From NCBI GenBank assembly GCA_946902985.2, contig OX336393.1, forward strand, positions 52,325,265 to 52,389,264: a DNA stretch of 64,000 nt. Direction: 5' to 3'. A program made the translations under genes and the position numbers. Of this stretch, positions 32,117 through 42,939 are shown one piece after another. Each line of letters starts with the position of its first letter. Position 1 is the stretch's first letter. The DNA is from Meconema thalassinum (Eukaryota; Arthropoda; Insecta; Orthoptera; Tettigoniidae). The notes beneath the pieces are model-generated. The model saw only the letters and a program-made list of their open reading frames with translations. It was not told where the DNA came from and did not search any database.

Positions 32117-32366
32117 TCATTCCTTCTTTCCTTCTTTCTTCCCTTCTTTCTTTCTTTCTTTCTTTCATTCATTCATTCATTCATTTCTTCTTTCTTTCTT
32201 TCTTTCTTTCTTTCATTCCCTCTTTCCTTCTTTCTTTCCTCCTTTCTTTTCTTTCTTTCTGTCCTTCTTTCCTTTAATTATTTCCTTTCTTTCTGTCCTT
32301 ATTTCCTTTCTTTTCTACCTTTCTTTCCTTCTGTCATTCTTTTCTTTCTCTCTTTCTTTTTCACTG
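31376..32366 (+). repeat. ~1 kb imperfect CTTT microsatellite
   Basis: Almost pure pyrimidine on the plus strand: CTTT units with interspersed TTTTC, CATTC and CCTTC variants. Variant blocks such as 'ttcattccttctttc' recur at irregular intervals, so the tract has grown by segmental duplication. The long open frames it generates (Phe-Leu-Ser repeats, or Lys-Glu-Arg on the other strand) are low-complexity artefacts. Confidence 0.97.
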
Positions 32367-32799
32367 CCAACCGAGAGTAGGCGGCAAGTAACCCGGCCAG
32401 CCAGTTGTGTGAGAACCGTCGACCATGTCCAGAATCACCTTGTATAATGTGTGGAGAGTGACTGGGTACATACATTGAAAAGCATTCTAAAAACATCTGT
32501 TGTTTCGTCTCTTGTCAGGGCGAAATGTTTGTAAAGTTTGGCATTGCACAAGCGATCACCGACTGGAACTTTTCGTCTGAAAGTTTACGAAATGACCAAA
32601 CATGTAGTATCGATTTAAGAGGGGTGATAAATGACTGAACAAGTCAGTTCGTGACATATGTCTGTTTGTCCAGCACGCCTATGCTAATGGTTCCTTAAAC
32701 TTCAGTGTGGACACTGTGCCTGGCGCCATCTCGTGTGCCCTGGGCGGGGCGGGGCCCCAATTAATTACCGGTACCTTCAAAATGAAGCCTCCTTCTTGT
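32367..32799. other. Stretch without gene
   Basis: Nothing recognised. Confidence 0.4.
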
Positions 32800-33030
32800 T
32801 GCTTGTCTCTTGCGGGGTTGTCCAGCGTTGCTCTGTTCCATGTACAGGGGATCAACGTGGGTTGGTGACCTCAGTCCGGCACATTGCTCCTCTGTCATAT
32901 TCCCTGTCGACCACCCTTGATCAATATTCGTTCTCTTCTGACCACGATATTATTAGGATAACTGAGATCTAGGGTGGTGTCTTTCATTTTCTCACCTCAA
33001 TTGCTCCCTGTTTCTCAAGTGGTCAGACCT
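32800..33030 (+). mobile_element. Diverged family F fragment
   Basis: F-like landmarks appear in degraded form ('gtgggttggtgacctcagtccgg', about 32858; 'ccctgtcgaccacccttgatc'; 'gaccacgatattattaggat'). No hairpin or tail. It is adjacent to family G copy G9. Confidence 0.5.
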
Positions 33031-33059
33031 CATTCAATTGTTTTATTTTCGTTAATGTT

Positions 33060-33700
33060 GTTTTTAGCCTACTTTCGATTTTTTGCAAAAAATGAAAGTA
33101 GACTTATGAGATCAACACAGGGCGAAAAAAGTGTGTCTGTCTGTGTGTGTGTATGTGTGTGTGTGAGTCTGTGTGTGTGTGTGTGTCTGTGTGTGTGAGT
33201 GTGTGTACTCTGAATGTCTGTCCCCCCTATCAATTCGAACACGGTGAATGCGAATTGAACGAAACTTGGTACAAAGGTAGCACTAGCAAAGGACACCTCA
33301 GTGTCATGTTTTATATCGCCGCCATCTTTACTAAAACTGAATGGCGGCCACTCAAACGTTCAAAACGTAAAATCAAATAACGACTAACCAAATCATCCGA
33401 TCTCTACCAAATTTGGTAACAACATACCTTCGTATAGGATGCGTCTTGTGACCAAACTACAAGGTCGTCCGCCATACCATTTCAGGATGGCGGCCGTGCG
33501 AATTATGCAAACTTTATAATCCATATCATGGGACCCACCAGTTCCGATTATCGAGCCGAGAATCGTTTTAACTGTTCTAAAGGAAGAGGCACGTTCGAAA
33601 TTAAAAGTTTATTTTGTAATACTATAGTGCAGACGTGATTTTAAAAAGCTGAGCTGATTTAGTAATAAGACAAGATGGCAGCGGATATCTTGTGCCTGAC
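33060..33700 (-). mobile_element. Family G, copy G9 (GCCGCCAT subfamily), left end clear
   Basis: The plus strand begins TTTTTAGCCTACTTTCG with the hairpin, then CTTATGAGATC, a GT tract (33130-33215), and units containing GCCGCCATC and ATGGCGGCCGTGCG. The distal end is not found and the right boundary is a guess. Confidence 0.6.
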
Positions 33701-33883
33701 TTATATTTCACTAATTTGAGTATTACATGCAATATAGCGTACTGATATAAAATAAATAAACTTTGTATGAAATGCTTTATATATAAATAATATACTCCAG
33801 TGATGAAATCGTTTAGTATAAATCACTATTTGCTAACAAGTTCTATGTAAGTCATTTTATATAGAACGATATTCGTTGACACA

Positions 33884-33962
33884 ATTAGCTCAGTGGTAGA
33901 GCGTTAGCCTATCGCTCAAATGCCCATGGTTCAAACCCGATCAGAGCTAGTTTTTTTGCTTG
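33884..33962 (+). other. tRNA-like sequence with a T7 run
   Basis: It contains a perfect A-box region TTAGCTCAGTGGTAGAGC and a B box GGTTCAAACCC about 30 nt downstream, followed by TTTTTTT at about 33951-33957, the usual RNA polymerase III stop. The D arm folds (GCTC/GAGC), but I cannot pair the acceptor stem or a proper 5-bp anticodon stem, so it is more likely a tRNA pseudogene or the head of an unrecognised SINE than a working tRNA. Confidence 0.5.
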
Positions 33963-34439
33963 AAATTTTATATGTTTATTGTTTTGTAATGACTCAGATG
34001 TTTTAAAATTAAGCGTTATATTGTGCATATTATGGTGTAAAATATATATTTAATTAAAACATAATTCGCCAGCAGATTTACTCGAGACATCTAGCTGCCA
34101 AAAAGGTAACTGCACGCCGACCAGATTTTATTGAAAAGTTTCTTCTTCTGGCCGCTAGAATGCACTCGCTCTGTTAGGATTATATTGTTAGATATTTCAC
34201 CACTAGATATCACGACTAGTCTACGTGGGGCTCCATTGATTACTATACCATTTGCATTCTATGCGCATCGAATTTGAAGAATGACAAGATGATACTACGA
34301 TACATTTTTACTTTCTATTTTAAAGGGTTTGTAACAGCCTATTGTGCGTTATTTGAAAATGTTAATTGAAGTAAAGAACAAAACGATTTCACATAGTATC
34401 TGAACTCTACCGTTGGTGCTAGTTCAGGATATTAATTAA

Positions 34440-35000
34440 TACTTCTATTTCAGCCAAATAGCAATCGAAAATATCCACATAGTTGGTATACACACGTCTC
34501 TGTAGGGTAATGGAAAGATTTGTTAATTCAATTAGGGTTGTGAAAGTCATACGCAGCCAGACGTGTAAAGACATGCCTCAACTCAAAGTTGGATGTTGCC
34601 CGCGTCAGGCCGATTATGTAATAATAATAATAATAATAATAATAATGTTATTGGTTTTACGTCCCTTTTAACTACTGTTGCTTTTAGAGACGCCGGGGTG
34701 CCAGAATTTTGTCCCGAAGGGGATCTTTAACGTGCCAGTAAATCTACTAACACGGCTCCCTCGCATTTGTGCACCCTCAGATGCCAGCTGACTGCGCCAG
34801 GATACGAACCTGAAACATACGGTCCAGCAAGCGAGAACGTTACCGCTGAGCCACGCCGCCAGTCCGGTCGATTATGTCTCCAGATCCATAACATTCTTTA
34901 GATACTTCTTATCTTTCTTTCTTTCTTTCTTCAATGATGGTAGCAGTTTTTATCTAGGTTGTGGCGTTTGGTAGAGGTAAATCGTTTCTAAGGTCTTCAA
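34440..35000 (-). pseudogene. Degraded LINE reverse transcriptase C-terminus (copy E2), split by a SINE
   Basis: It matches the copy at 58812-59558 on the same strand through 'cacatagttggtatacacacg' and 'catgcctcaactcaaagttgg', which encode the end of that protein, with its Cys-rich knuckle. It is more decayed and is split at about 34619 by SINE gamma (34620-34868); the other side resumes with 'ctccagatccataacattctt'. Confidence 0.65.
34620..34868 (-). mobile_element. tRNA-derived SINE, family gamma, minus strand
   Basis: The minus strand carries GTGGCTCAGCGGTAACG (A-box region, about 34844-34860), a degraded B box near 34800-34815, the body 'ggcacgttaaagatc', and a TTA-type tail (plus-strand TAA repeat at 34619-34645). 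CGATTATGT flanks both ends (34611-34619 and 34869-34877). The plus-strand copy is at 58282-58510. Confidence 0.88.
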
Positions 35001-35152
35001 CAAAGAATAGTTCTATTATACTCTTTGATAATAAAAACGAGTTATAACTATACTCATACATTTAGGAGAAAGTAGGCTATATGTTCTTTACTGAACATCT
35101 TGTTTTCTGTACCATCTTTCTTCCCAAAAACCTCTCATATTCAGTTTGCTTC

Positions 35153-35156
<4 letters not shown>

Positions 35157-35201
<45 letters not shown>

Positions 35202-35202
35202 T
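35157..35202 (+). repeat. TTTC microsatellite
   Basis: About eleven TTTC units. A shorter CTTT run lies at about 34912-34930. Confidence 0.95.
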
Positions 35203-36843
35203 TTTCTGTCCACTTCTTTCCTGCTTTTTCTCTTTAGGCGTTTGCTCACATTTCCGTTTTCAGAGGGTTTCTCTGTATATTTTCCTGCCTTCTGTACAGA
35301 TGTTTAGTTTCTTGATGTCCTCCACGGTTCCTTTTTCAGTGTACTATTCATAGACTAATTATATTACTGACATTTTCTTGGTCAGTCTGTCTTCGATTCA
35401 TCCTATGTATGTGTCCATAAAATGTGTTTATTTATTTTACGTTCAGTAAAGGCCCTGTTTTAAACTCAACAACTAACCATCAAATATCAAAATAAGTGCC
35501 ACTTGTATAATATTAATAAGAAGAAAAAGAAGATGAAGTTTGGCTTTCAGTGGGAAAAAATCAAAATGGTGTAAAGTTTTTTTTTGAGACGCCATATCCA
35601 GGACAAACCGCAATTGGAGTTGTGTGGTGTTCCTGGAAAGGTTTCAATTCATGATAGAAATTTGATTTCTCCACATTTAAAACCAAACATCAATCTCATC
35701 TCTCGCTCTTAATAAATGTTAATTAATTAAACTTAATTGCAGAGATGTGCAAATTATTAACCTCTATGCCAGTTTCCAAAAAATACATATATTCTTTTCA
35801 CAGCTTGGTGCAGTAAATATGTTTGCAAGGCGGTGAAATTACTTCCAATTTTTAACCAAGAGTCTTAATTATATTTTCGTTTAAGAAACTCAAGATAAAA
35901 TGATTCTTTATAATTTCCACTAACAGAGAAGCCTTGCTACTGCTAAATGCCACACGTTTTGTTTTGATTACTTCACTCTACTTTTCGTGTGAATTTAGAG
36001 CTGCGGATTTTTGAGTCATTTTACTGATGATCCTCTCTTGAACTATTCAAAGATATGAACTATGGATGGAAATCCCCTGACTTAGAGGGCGCATTCCAAA
36101 GTCAATGAAAAAATAAACACCGGGCCCAGCTCAGGTATCCCTCGGAATCCCCTATTCTGAGAGTTTCCAGACGCAATTCCTTATGGAAAAAGGTGCAAGT
36201 CCACGAGGGAGAAAACATTACTAAGTAGGACTACAAAAATGCCAGCAATTGGTCCATAAAATGATTTTGAATAAAAATATGTGACTGGTTTAAATTCTTT
36301 ATTTGATTCTAGTATAATTATAATTTGCTCACCTCTGTCGCTTGCAAAGTAATCGCACTCACGCACAAGCATGTTGATAGAAAAAGTTGTTTCGTCTGCG
36401 TCCATCAGAAGGTTCATGTTCATAATGTAGAGGAGGAGGGGTGGATATAGTGCGCGCTCTATTCTCACTGACAAATGGAGACAGCTAGTGTTGAGCGCTC
36501 TGCTGAAACATCAAATAGTCGTGCTTATTGCGGTCATTTGACAAACTTGGCGAACAAAGGCAAGCATCTGCTCTGTTATTGGCTGAAACTGTTAATGATA
36601 ACGTGGGCTTTGACAATTACTCGCCGCTACGTTACTCGTCACGAACGTTTAAAGGTCAGATACCTGCTTATTTCATTTTCTCTTGATTGTATGACAGCTA
36701 TGTAAAGCATCCACCAAGTATTTTACGGGATTTGTCCTTGTCAAACAAGTAACTTACTTCTCTTTGGCCCCCTTTTTCTTTTATTATCACCCCGCGGTGC
36801 GCAGTTCGAATCCGAGCGCTGACAGTGATTCACCAGGGTGTGG
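35203..36843. other. 1.6 kb without a recognisable gene
   Basis: AT-rich. A short family F-like piece ('gggcccagctcaggtatccc', about 36123) and a B-box-like GCAGTTCGAATCC (about 36800) are the only traces seen. The open frames here are short and without recognisable domains. Confidence 0.45.
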
Positions 36844-37766
36844 TTTTTAGCCTATTTTCATTTTATGAAAGAAAAAAATAGGCTTATGAGATCACCTTTT
36901 GTCTGTGTGTCTGTCTGTCTGTCTGTGCGTATGTGTGTGTGTCCTCCTAAAAACGTCTAAACGGGTAGAGCGAAATTAATGAAACTCGGTAAGGTTATAA
37001 TAGTACTGTTTCGGCCGGCCCCGACCGTGCCCTTCAAATTGTATTACGTCTCACCAATCCAACATGGCGGCTGTGCGAAATATTTCACCGGTATTCTATA
37101 TCTCCGAAACTACTACTGTTATCACCCTGAAGGTTTGTACGGTGATAAAGGGTACTATAGACGTTCAGCTATGAGACTTCCAAAAACCTGTAAAATACAA
37201 AACGAACATGGCGGCCAAGCGAAGGTGAAATATTCCAATAGACTCTTCTCGCGATTTAACCATATGACAAAACGAACATGGCGGCCAAGCGAAGTTGAAA
37301 CTTTTAAATAGACTTTTCTCGCGATGTAACCATCCAAACGCAATGAAACTTGGTACAGCAAATGATTTTACACATTGCCATTGAGTGCAGTTAAATATGT
37401 TACAGTAACTTAAATGTTCATACACATTGCAAGGCACTGGTATCTAATTTAGTTCAATTGTTCACATAACCTCAAAATGGCGGCTGTGCGCAATTTTAAA
37501 ATTAATTTCCTGTGTGTAAATCAAGTGATTGAAGTGAACGTTTGAATAATGAACCTACGCAAAAATCATCATCTAATAGTACAAAACTCTATGGCCGACA
37601 TATATAAAAATCCAACATGGCGACCATCCGAAATATTTAGACGGTACTCAATACTTATTAATCTATGATAGCAATCAAACTGAAATTCTGTATGTTGACA
37701 GAGGCAATTAACTTAAGTAGGATATATGAAAGTAGGCTGTTTAGTTCTTCACGGAACTACCCGTTA
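36844..37766 (-). mobile_element. Family G, copy G5 (GCCGCCAT subfamily)
   Basis: The plus strand starts TTTTTAGCCTATTTTCATTTT, has CTTATGAGATC and a short CTGT/GT tract, and ends with the reverse of AACGGGTAGTTCCGTGAAG. ATGGCGGC-type boxes start at 37074, 37208, 37278, 37477 and (as ATGGCGACC) 37617. No coding sequence. Confidence 0.75.
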
Positions 37767-37970
37767 CCCATGCTTTTCCACTCTCCCGTTAGGCAAATTC
37801 TGGGATAGTACTTCATTTCAAGTCATATGCATTCCCGACCCTAACAATGGCAGTGACATATTTGCTTCAGTCACCACAGGTTATGAGACAAATTCAACAT
37901 TTACTCAAGTAAACGGTGTTGATGACCAAGATGTCCCAACCTACTAACTTTGTACGAACGGATGACAACT
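37767..37970. other. Short interval with a diverged SINE alpha trace
   Basis: 'cagtcaccacaggttatgag' followed by 'caaattcaacatttactc' (about 37870-37910) resembles the alpha 3' body. Nothing else is seen. Confidence 0.35.
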
Positions 37971-37971
37971 A

Positions 37972-39436
37972 CACACATCAAAAAAAGTTTTGCATCACCT
38001 CGGTTCCAAGAGTTCCGGAACCTTTAAATACAAAGGGAATAGAGATCAACACAAACAACATTTCAGCTCGTTTTATTGCTCATGAGACCCACACATTGCA
38101 TGTTGTACCATCATACAGCTAGACTTTCAGCATTTGTGGTCCAGATTGCAGTACACACCACTACCTCTAATACCCAGTAGCACGTCCTCTTGCATTGATG
38201 CATGCCTGTATTCGTCGTGGTATACTATCCACAAGTTCATCAAGACACTGTTGGTCCAAATTGACCCACTCCTCAACGACAATTCGGCGTAAATCTCTCA
38301 GAGTGGTTGGTGGGTCAAGACGTCCATAAACAGCCCTTTTCAACATATCCCAGGCATGTTCGATAGGGTTCATGTCTGGCGAACATGCTGGCCACTGTAG
38401 TCGAGCGATGTCGTTATCTTGAAGGAACGCATTCACAAGATGTGCACGATGAGGTCGAGAATTGTCGTCCATGAAGACAAATGCCTCTCCAATATTCTGC
38501 CGATATGGGTGCACTATGGGTCGGAGGATGTCATTCAGGTATCGTAAAGCCGTTTCGGAGCCTTCCATGACCACCAGTGGCGTACGTCGGCCCCACATAA
38601 TGCCACCCCAAAACATCAGGGAACCACCACCTTGCTGCACTCGCTGGACAGTGTGTCTAAGACGTTCAGCCTGACCAGGGTGCCTCCAAACACGTCTCCG
38701 ACGATTGTCTGGTTGAAGGCATATGCGACACTCATCGGTGAAGAGAACGTGATGCCAATTCTGTGGGGTCCATTCAGCATGTTGTTGGGCCCATCTGTAC
38801 CGCGCTGCATGGTGTCGGGGTTGCAAAGCTGGACCTCGCCATGGACGTCGGGAGTGAAGTTGAGCATCATGCAGCCTATTGCGCACAGTTTGAGTTGAAA
38901 CACGACGTCCTGTGGCTGAACGAAACGCATTATTCAACATGGTGGCATTGCTGTCAGGGTTCCTCCGAGCGGCAATCCGTAAGTAGCGGTCATCCACTAC
39001 AGTAGTAGCCCTTGGGCGGCCTGAGCGAGGCCTGTCATCGACAGTTCCTGTATCTCTGTACCTCCTCCATGTCCGAACAACATCGCTTTGGTTCACTCTG
39101 AGACGCCTGGAAACTTCCCTTGTTGAGAGCCCTTCTTGACACAAAGTAACAATGCGGACGCGATCGAACTGCGGTATTGACCTTCTAGGCATGGTAGAAC
39201 TACAGACAACATGAGCAGCGTACCTTCGTCCTGGTGGAATGACTGGTACTGATCGGCTGTCGTACCCCCTCCGTCTAATAGGCCCTGCTCATGCATGGTT
39301 GTTTACATCTTTGAGCAGTTTTAGTGACATCTATGAACAGTCAAAGGGACTGTATCTTTGATACAATATACACAGTCAACGTCTATATGCCGGAGATCTG
39401 GGAACCGAGGTGATGCAAAACTTTTTTTGATGTGTG
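37972..39436 (-). mobile_element. Tc1-family DNA transposon, copy 2, complete
   Basis: The 1465-bp element has the same CACACATCAAAAAAAG terminal repeats as copy 1 and TA on both sides (37970-37971 and 39437-39438). It is inverted relative to copy 1. The sequence just outside (39439 onward) contains a hAT-like transposase remnant. Confidence 0.96.
38167..39192 (-). CDS. Tc1-type DD34E transposase, copy 2
   Basis: A 341-residue protein from ATG 39192, with D153, D243 and E278 in place and the GRPR hinge between the two HTH motifs. Against copy 1 I see five residue differences: Q144 for R, W195 for L, H229 for Q, V310 for D and I324 for M. W195 restores the usual family residue, so this copy looks more likely to be catalytically sound, although V310 replaces an acidic residue. 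An upstream in-frame TGA (in the codon that is CGA in copy 1) sets the start. It would act on both copies' ends. Confidence 0.95.
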   Translation of the reverse strand: MPRRSIPQFDRVRIVTLCQEGLSTREVSRRLRVNQSDVVRTWRRYRDTGTVDDRPRSGRPRATTVVDDRYLRIAARRNPDSNATMLNNAFRSATGRRVSTQTVRNRLHDAQLHSRRPWRGPALQPRHHAARYRWAQQHAEWTPQNWHHVLFTDECRICLQPDNRRRRVWRHPGQAERLRHTVQRVQQGGGSLMFWGGIMWGRRTPLVVMEGSETALRYLNDILRPIVHPYRQNIGEAFVFMDDNSRPHRAHLVNAFLQDNDIARLQWPACSPDMNPIEHAWDMLKRAVYGRLDPPTTLRDLRRIVVEEWVNLDQQCLDELVDSIPRRIQACINARGRATGY

Positions 39437-39472
39437 TATGTTCTTGTTTTGTTTTCATATTGATGATAATTA

Positions 39473-39715
39473 AGCCAACAAGTGTTTATATCTCGAAAAG
39501 CAGCGTTCAACATCAACTGATGTGATCGGAGCGTACTTGAAGTGAGGAAGGTCGTTTGCTGCTAAATCCTCCTCAATCCCATCCATGCAGTAGTTTTCAC
39601 AAGAAAGAATGTCTGAGATTTTCCATAATGTTTTATATTCGGTGTTTTTGCCCAGCACTTGTTTCAGTTTTGATGCAATCCCCGCAGCAATTTCGCCACG
39701 ATTGTTGCCCGGTTG
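39473..39715 (-). pseudogene. hAT-type transposase C-terminal fragment
   Basis: The minus strand reads GEIAAGIASKLKQVLGKN and ends APITSVDVERCFSRYKHLLA, which resembles the hAT dimerisation region (the usual pattern is a Ser-x-x-x-Glu-Arg-x-Phe-Ser box). Only about 80 residues remain. Tc1 copy 2 lies directly beside it. Confidence 0.65.
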
Positions 39716-39974
39716 ATTAAGGAAATGGAATCAATATTTCAATATTTTAAATTATCTTGTATTAGCTACTAGCTTCTTCTTAACTCTGAGACACGTAACT
39801 CCCTCATATAAAGCTGTGACATGACTAAATTGAAGAAACAAAGTCCTCAGAAGGCCAATTTCTCTAATATAAGACAAAAAATTCTACAAAACTTAAGAAA
39901 ATGCTCCTAAAATGGAAAAATAGGAACAAATGCAAAAAGATGCAAAATAAAAATGACATATTTGAAGACGGGAT

Positions 39975-40030
39975 TAGGGGCAGATGACCTCGTAGTTCCG
40001 TCCCTTAAAACAATAACTAACTAACTAACT
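39975..40030 (+). mobile_element. 56-bp type 2 tail insertion with 10-bp target duplication
   Basis: The insert is TAGGGGCAGATGACCTCG..., the hairpin partner GTCCC, TTAAAACAATAA and repeated CTAA. AAGACGGGAT flanks it exactly on both sides (39965-39974 and 40031-40040). No body sequence is present: the hairpin and tail alone were inserted. Confidence 0.92.
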
Positions 40031-40127
40031 AAGACGGGATGGCCCGTCCGGAGTTTCTATGTACTTCAGCATTGTTTTAGACAGCTCTGTAAAAATATGA
40101 CATGTCAACAACATCCGGGCCCTAGTT

Positions 40128-40285
40128 ATAATTATCGTCGAACATAAACAGTTGTATGCAACGAACCTATGATGATAATTAACACACTCGTATGGAAATT
40201 ATAAAACTCGTTCCGCTCGTTTTATAAACATAACCTACTCGTGTCTTATTTATTGCCATTCTAGGCTCGTTGCATAATGTATTAT
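40128..40285 (-). mobile_element. Hairpin of element P, copy 2
   Basis: The plus strand reads 'ataattatcgtcgaacataaac', 'actcgtatggaaattataaa', 'cgttttataaacataacc' and 'ggctcgttgcataatgta', the reverse of the copy 1 left end. Only the hairpin part is present. Confidence 0.7.
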
Positions 40286-42011
40286 TTGAAATGTGTTCAA
40301 GGTAAATATTGAAAAATCATGTCTCGAGTCCTTGTTTCTAACTGTTCAAGTCATGTCCTCTCTATGCGCGCATTTGGACGTGAAATGCCATCACAGACAC
40401 CTCCCTGGTGATCTGAGCAACGTGTATGAGATCAGGAGTTTGACCTGTTGCTTCCTGTATTGCTGAATCAGATTAATAGTCTCATTATTCTCAGTGACAT
40501 TTATTGTCTAATAAAGTCGATTCAATTTCCTCTATTATGAAAACAATATTATCGTCCGTTTTATGAAAGCACTCTTAATAGAGCTATTGAAATGTTCTCA
40601 TTCAACCAACAAAGATTTACTTTTTTATATATATTAAGACTAGCAACCCGGGGCTTCGCCAAGAAACAGTTAAGATTGCATTACGTGATATCACTTTTTT
40701 TCCGATGTCAATGAACTACGACCTATATCCGTTTTATGTCTCAGCATGATGGGTTAAAATCACTGACTGGACTATTAATTATATTACCATGGAGATGCAT
40801 GTGCAACGAATTCTTGTCAGACGTAATATAAGAATGGCGAGGTGCATGAAACATAAATCTTAACTTGACTGTGTATTTTGCGGAACGAATAGCCTAGTTC
40901 ACAGGCGAAATGAAGGAAAGCCGAGTTGCACTTCCAGGGAATCTCCAAACACAACCACTCTTCTCTGAAGTATTAACTCAACACTACTCGTCAGTTTGCT
41001 GCTGGCTGTATCTGGGGTAATAGGCTCGCTCGCTAGCTAGCCTGCAACTCAGTAATTGAATGGAGATAGTTGGAAGAAATGAAAACCTAAAACCACTTAT
41101 AATGGGCGATGTATTGAAGATAGAAATATGCTCTCGCGGACTTTCTTGTAGAACTTTTCATGCTGAACAATTTTTACACTCATAGTATGTAGATATTTTT
41201 AACGGTTTGCCCAGCGTAAGCTTAACAAGCGCACGGACGCCATATGTTTTTTATTCGACTTTGTCACTTACATCGTTACTGCTCGGCATCCTTTGATCAT
41301 AAATAAATAATTTTCTACAGAAATCTTCCTCAAGATATCCTTTACAGAATGGTGAAACCTGCATCAAAATTCATCATGAGGTTCACATCCAAAAAACGAC
41401 AGTAGCGACACTCGAGCGGAGCAACAGAAGAGAGAGAGCGTTGCAGCAGAAGAGAGATAAAACAATATCATCACCTTTCACTGTAACACTTTTTTACGAC
41501 CGTCACTGTATTCCAACAATTTATTTGACCTCACGTCAATATGCACGTGATTAATACTGTTCTTGTACACTCACCCATTCAAAACTATGGACCACATGCA
41601 TTTTGTTATCTTTTGCTCTATTTTATTAACATTTCTTCCTTAACTCAATACATTATATTTTGATACAGCAATTAAATTACTATTGTTGTCAACCTTTTGT
41701 ATAAGTTTTATGTTTTTTTTGGAATGCGAGTTTCATTTGGATAAAAACTGATATTTTGGTGGCTTATTCGACTAATTTGATGTCGCTCTTTCGATAGGTG
41801 ATTTCAAAAAACCGATTTGGGCAAAACAGTGCCTAAACCGTGCCACAAAAAGTTGATTTGCGCGTTATGCGTGAACTTCACACAAAAGCCAACGAAACAT
41901 ACGTTTTAGAGCTTGAAAAGTACTTCCCAAAGCAAGTATCAAAATTAAAATATCTTGAAAAACAAACGATTTATAGCACAAAGTAGGGCTTGCTGCGAAC
42001 ACCCTGTATAC
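40286..42011. other. 1.7 kb without a recognisable gene
   Basis: At about 40636-40657 'agcaacccggggcttcgcc' resembles the start of the element at 62414. At 41999-42011 the sequence ACACCCTGTATAC looks like the outer end of a mariner-like terminal repeat. The rest is unrecognised. Confidence 0.45.
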
Positions 42012-42270
42012 GCGACGAACAGCAGGAGTCACTAGGTGGGATCACAAACGAAACACAGAAGTGCTGAATGATCTTAACAGCAGACCAATATTGGAATACA
42101 TCCATGAATACCAAAGAAATTGGAAAAGACACCTCAAGAGGATGGACAGAAGCAGGATCCCTAAAGCAGTCGTCAACTACTGCCCCGGTGGGAAGAGATC
42201 TCTAGGTCGCCCCAGGAAAAGATGGCGTGAAAATTCAAATCTTTTGTGTAGACCGTAACAGTTCTTCTAG
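42012..42270 (+). pseudogene. LINE reverse transcriptase C-terminal fragment (copy F)
   Basis: The plus-strand frame reads RTAGVTRWDHKRNTEVLNDL, then NWKRHLKRMDRSRIPK and GRPRKRW, the last part of an insect LINE reverse transcriptase. It ends near a GATGATGATG tail at about 42286-42296. A 93-bp piece (42065-42157) is repeated exactly at 42583-42675. Confidence 0.75.
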
Positions 42271-42582
42271 GACTAACACATGAAAGGATGATGATGATGT
42301 TGATGCCTCTATCAACATACACAATTTCAGTTTGATTCCTGTAATAGATTCATAGATATTGAGAACAGACTAAATAATTCGGATGGTCACCAGGTTGGAT
42401 TTTCATATATAGGCCTTAGAGTTATGTACTATTACATGAAGATTATTATGAGTTATGTACTATTACATGAAGATTATTGTGAAGGTGTTTTATTCAAACT
42501 TCAATCGCATGATTAGGACACAAGAAATATAAACTTAATTTTAAAATTTTGCACAGACCCCATCTTGAGGTTATGTAAACAA

Positions 42583-42675
42583 TGAATGATCTTAACAGCA
42601 GACCAATATTGGAATACATCCATGAATACCAAAGAAATTGGAAAAGACACCTCAAGAGGATGGACAGAAGCAGGA
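42583..42675 (+). repeat. Exact 93-bp duplicate of a LINE segment
   Basis: It is identical by eye to 42065-42157, starting TGAATGATCTTAACAGCAG and ending GGACAGAAGCAGGA. It lies at the junction of G6 and the Tc1 pseudogene. Confidence 0.9.
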
Positions 42676-42939
42676 GTTGAGATATCTACGTTCTGACGTA
42701 TTGTCATCGGCACAATGACCTAAAATGGTTCGACGTCTTTCTGTCGGTTCTACGGAGTGGAGACATCAACATTACGGCAACCGAGATAGTGGTAATAACA
42801 GAAAGTTGCTGCAGAGGGGGTTGGTGTGGACGTGTGTTTACTCTACCAAACGAATGACACAAGCAGTTGGGTTCAGATGGTGTAGTGAGCAGGTAGTGCA
42901 ATGCAACAACAACGTGACTTACCCGAAGGAATGTCATAG

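Noticed and set aside
31311..32447. Very long open frames (up to 378 codons) of Phe-Leu-Ser repeats, and Lys-Glu-Arg frames on the other strand
   Set aside because: They are translations of the CTTT microsatellite. All three frames are open for the same reason, and composition gives no domain.
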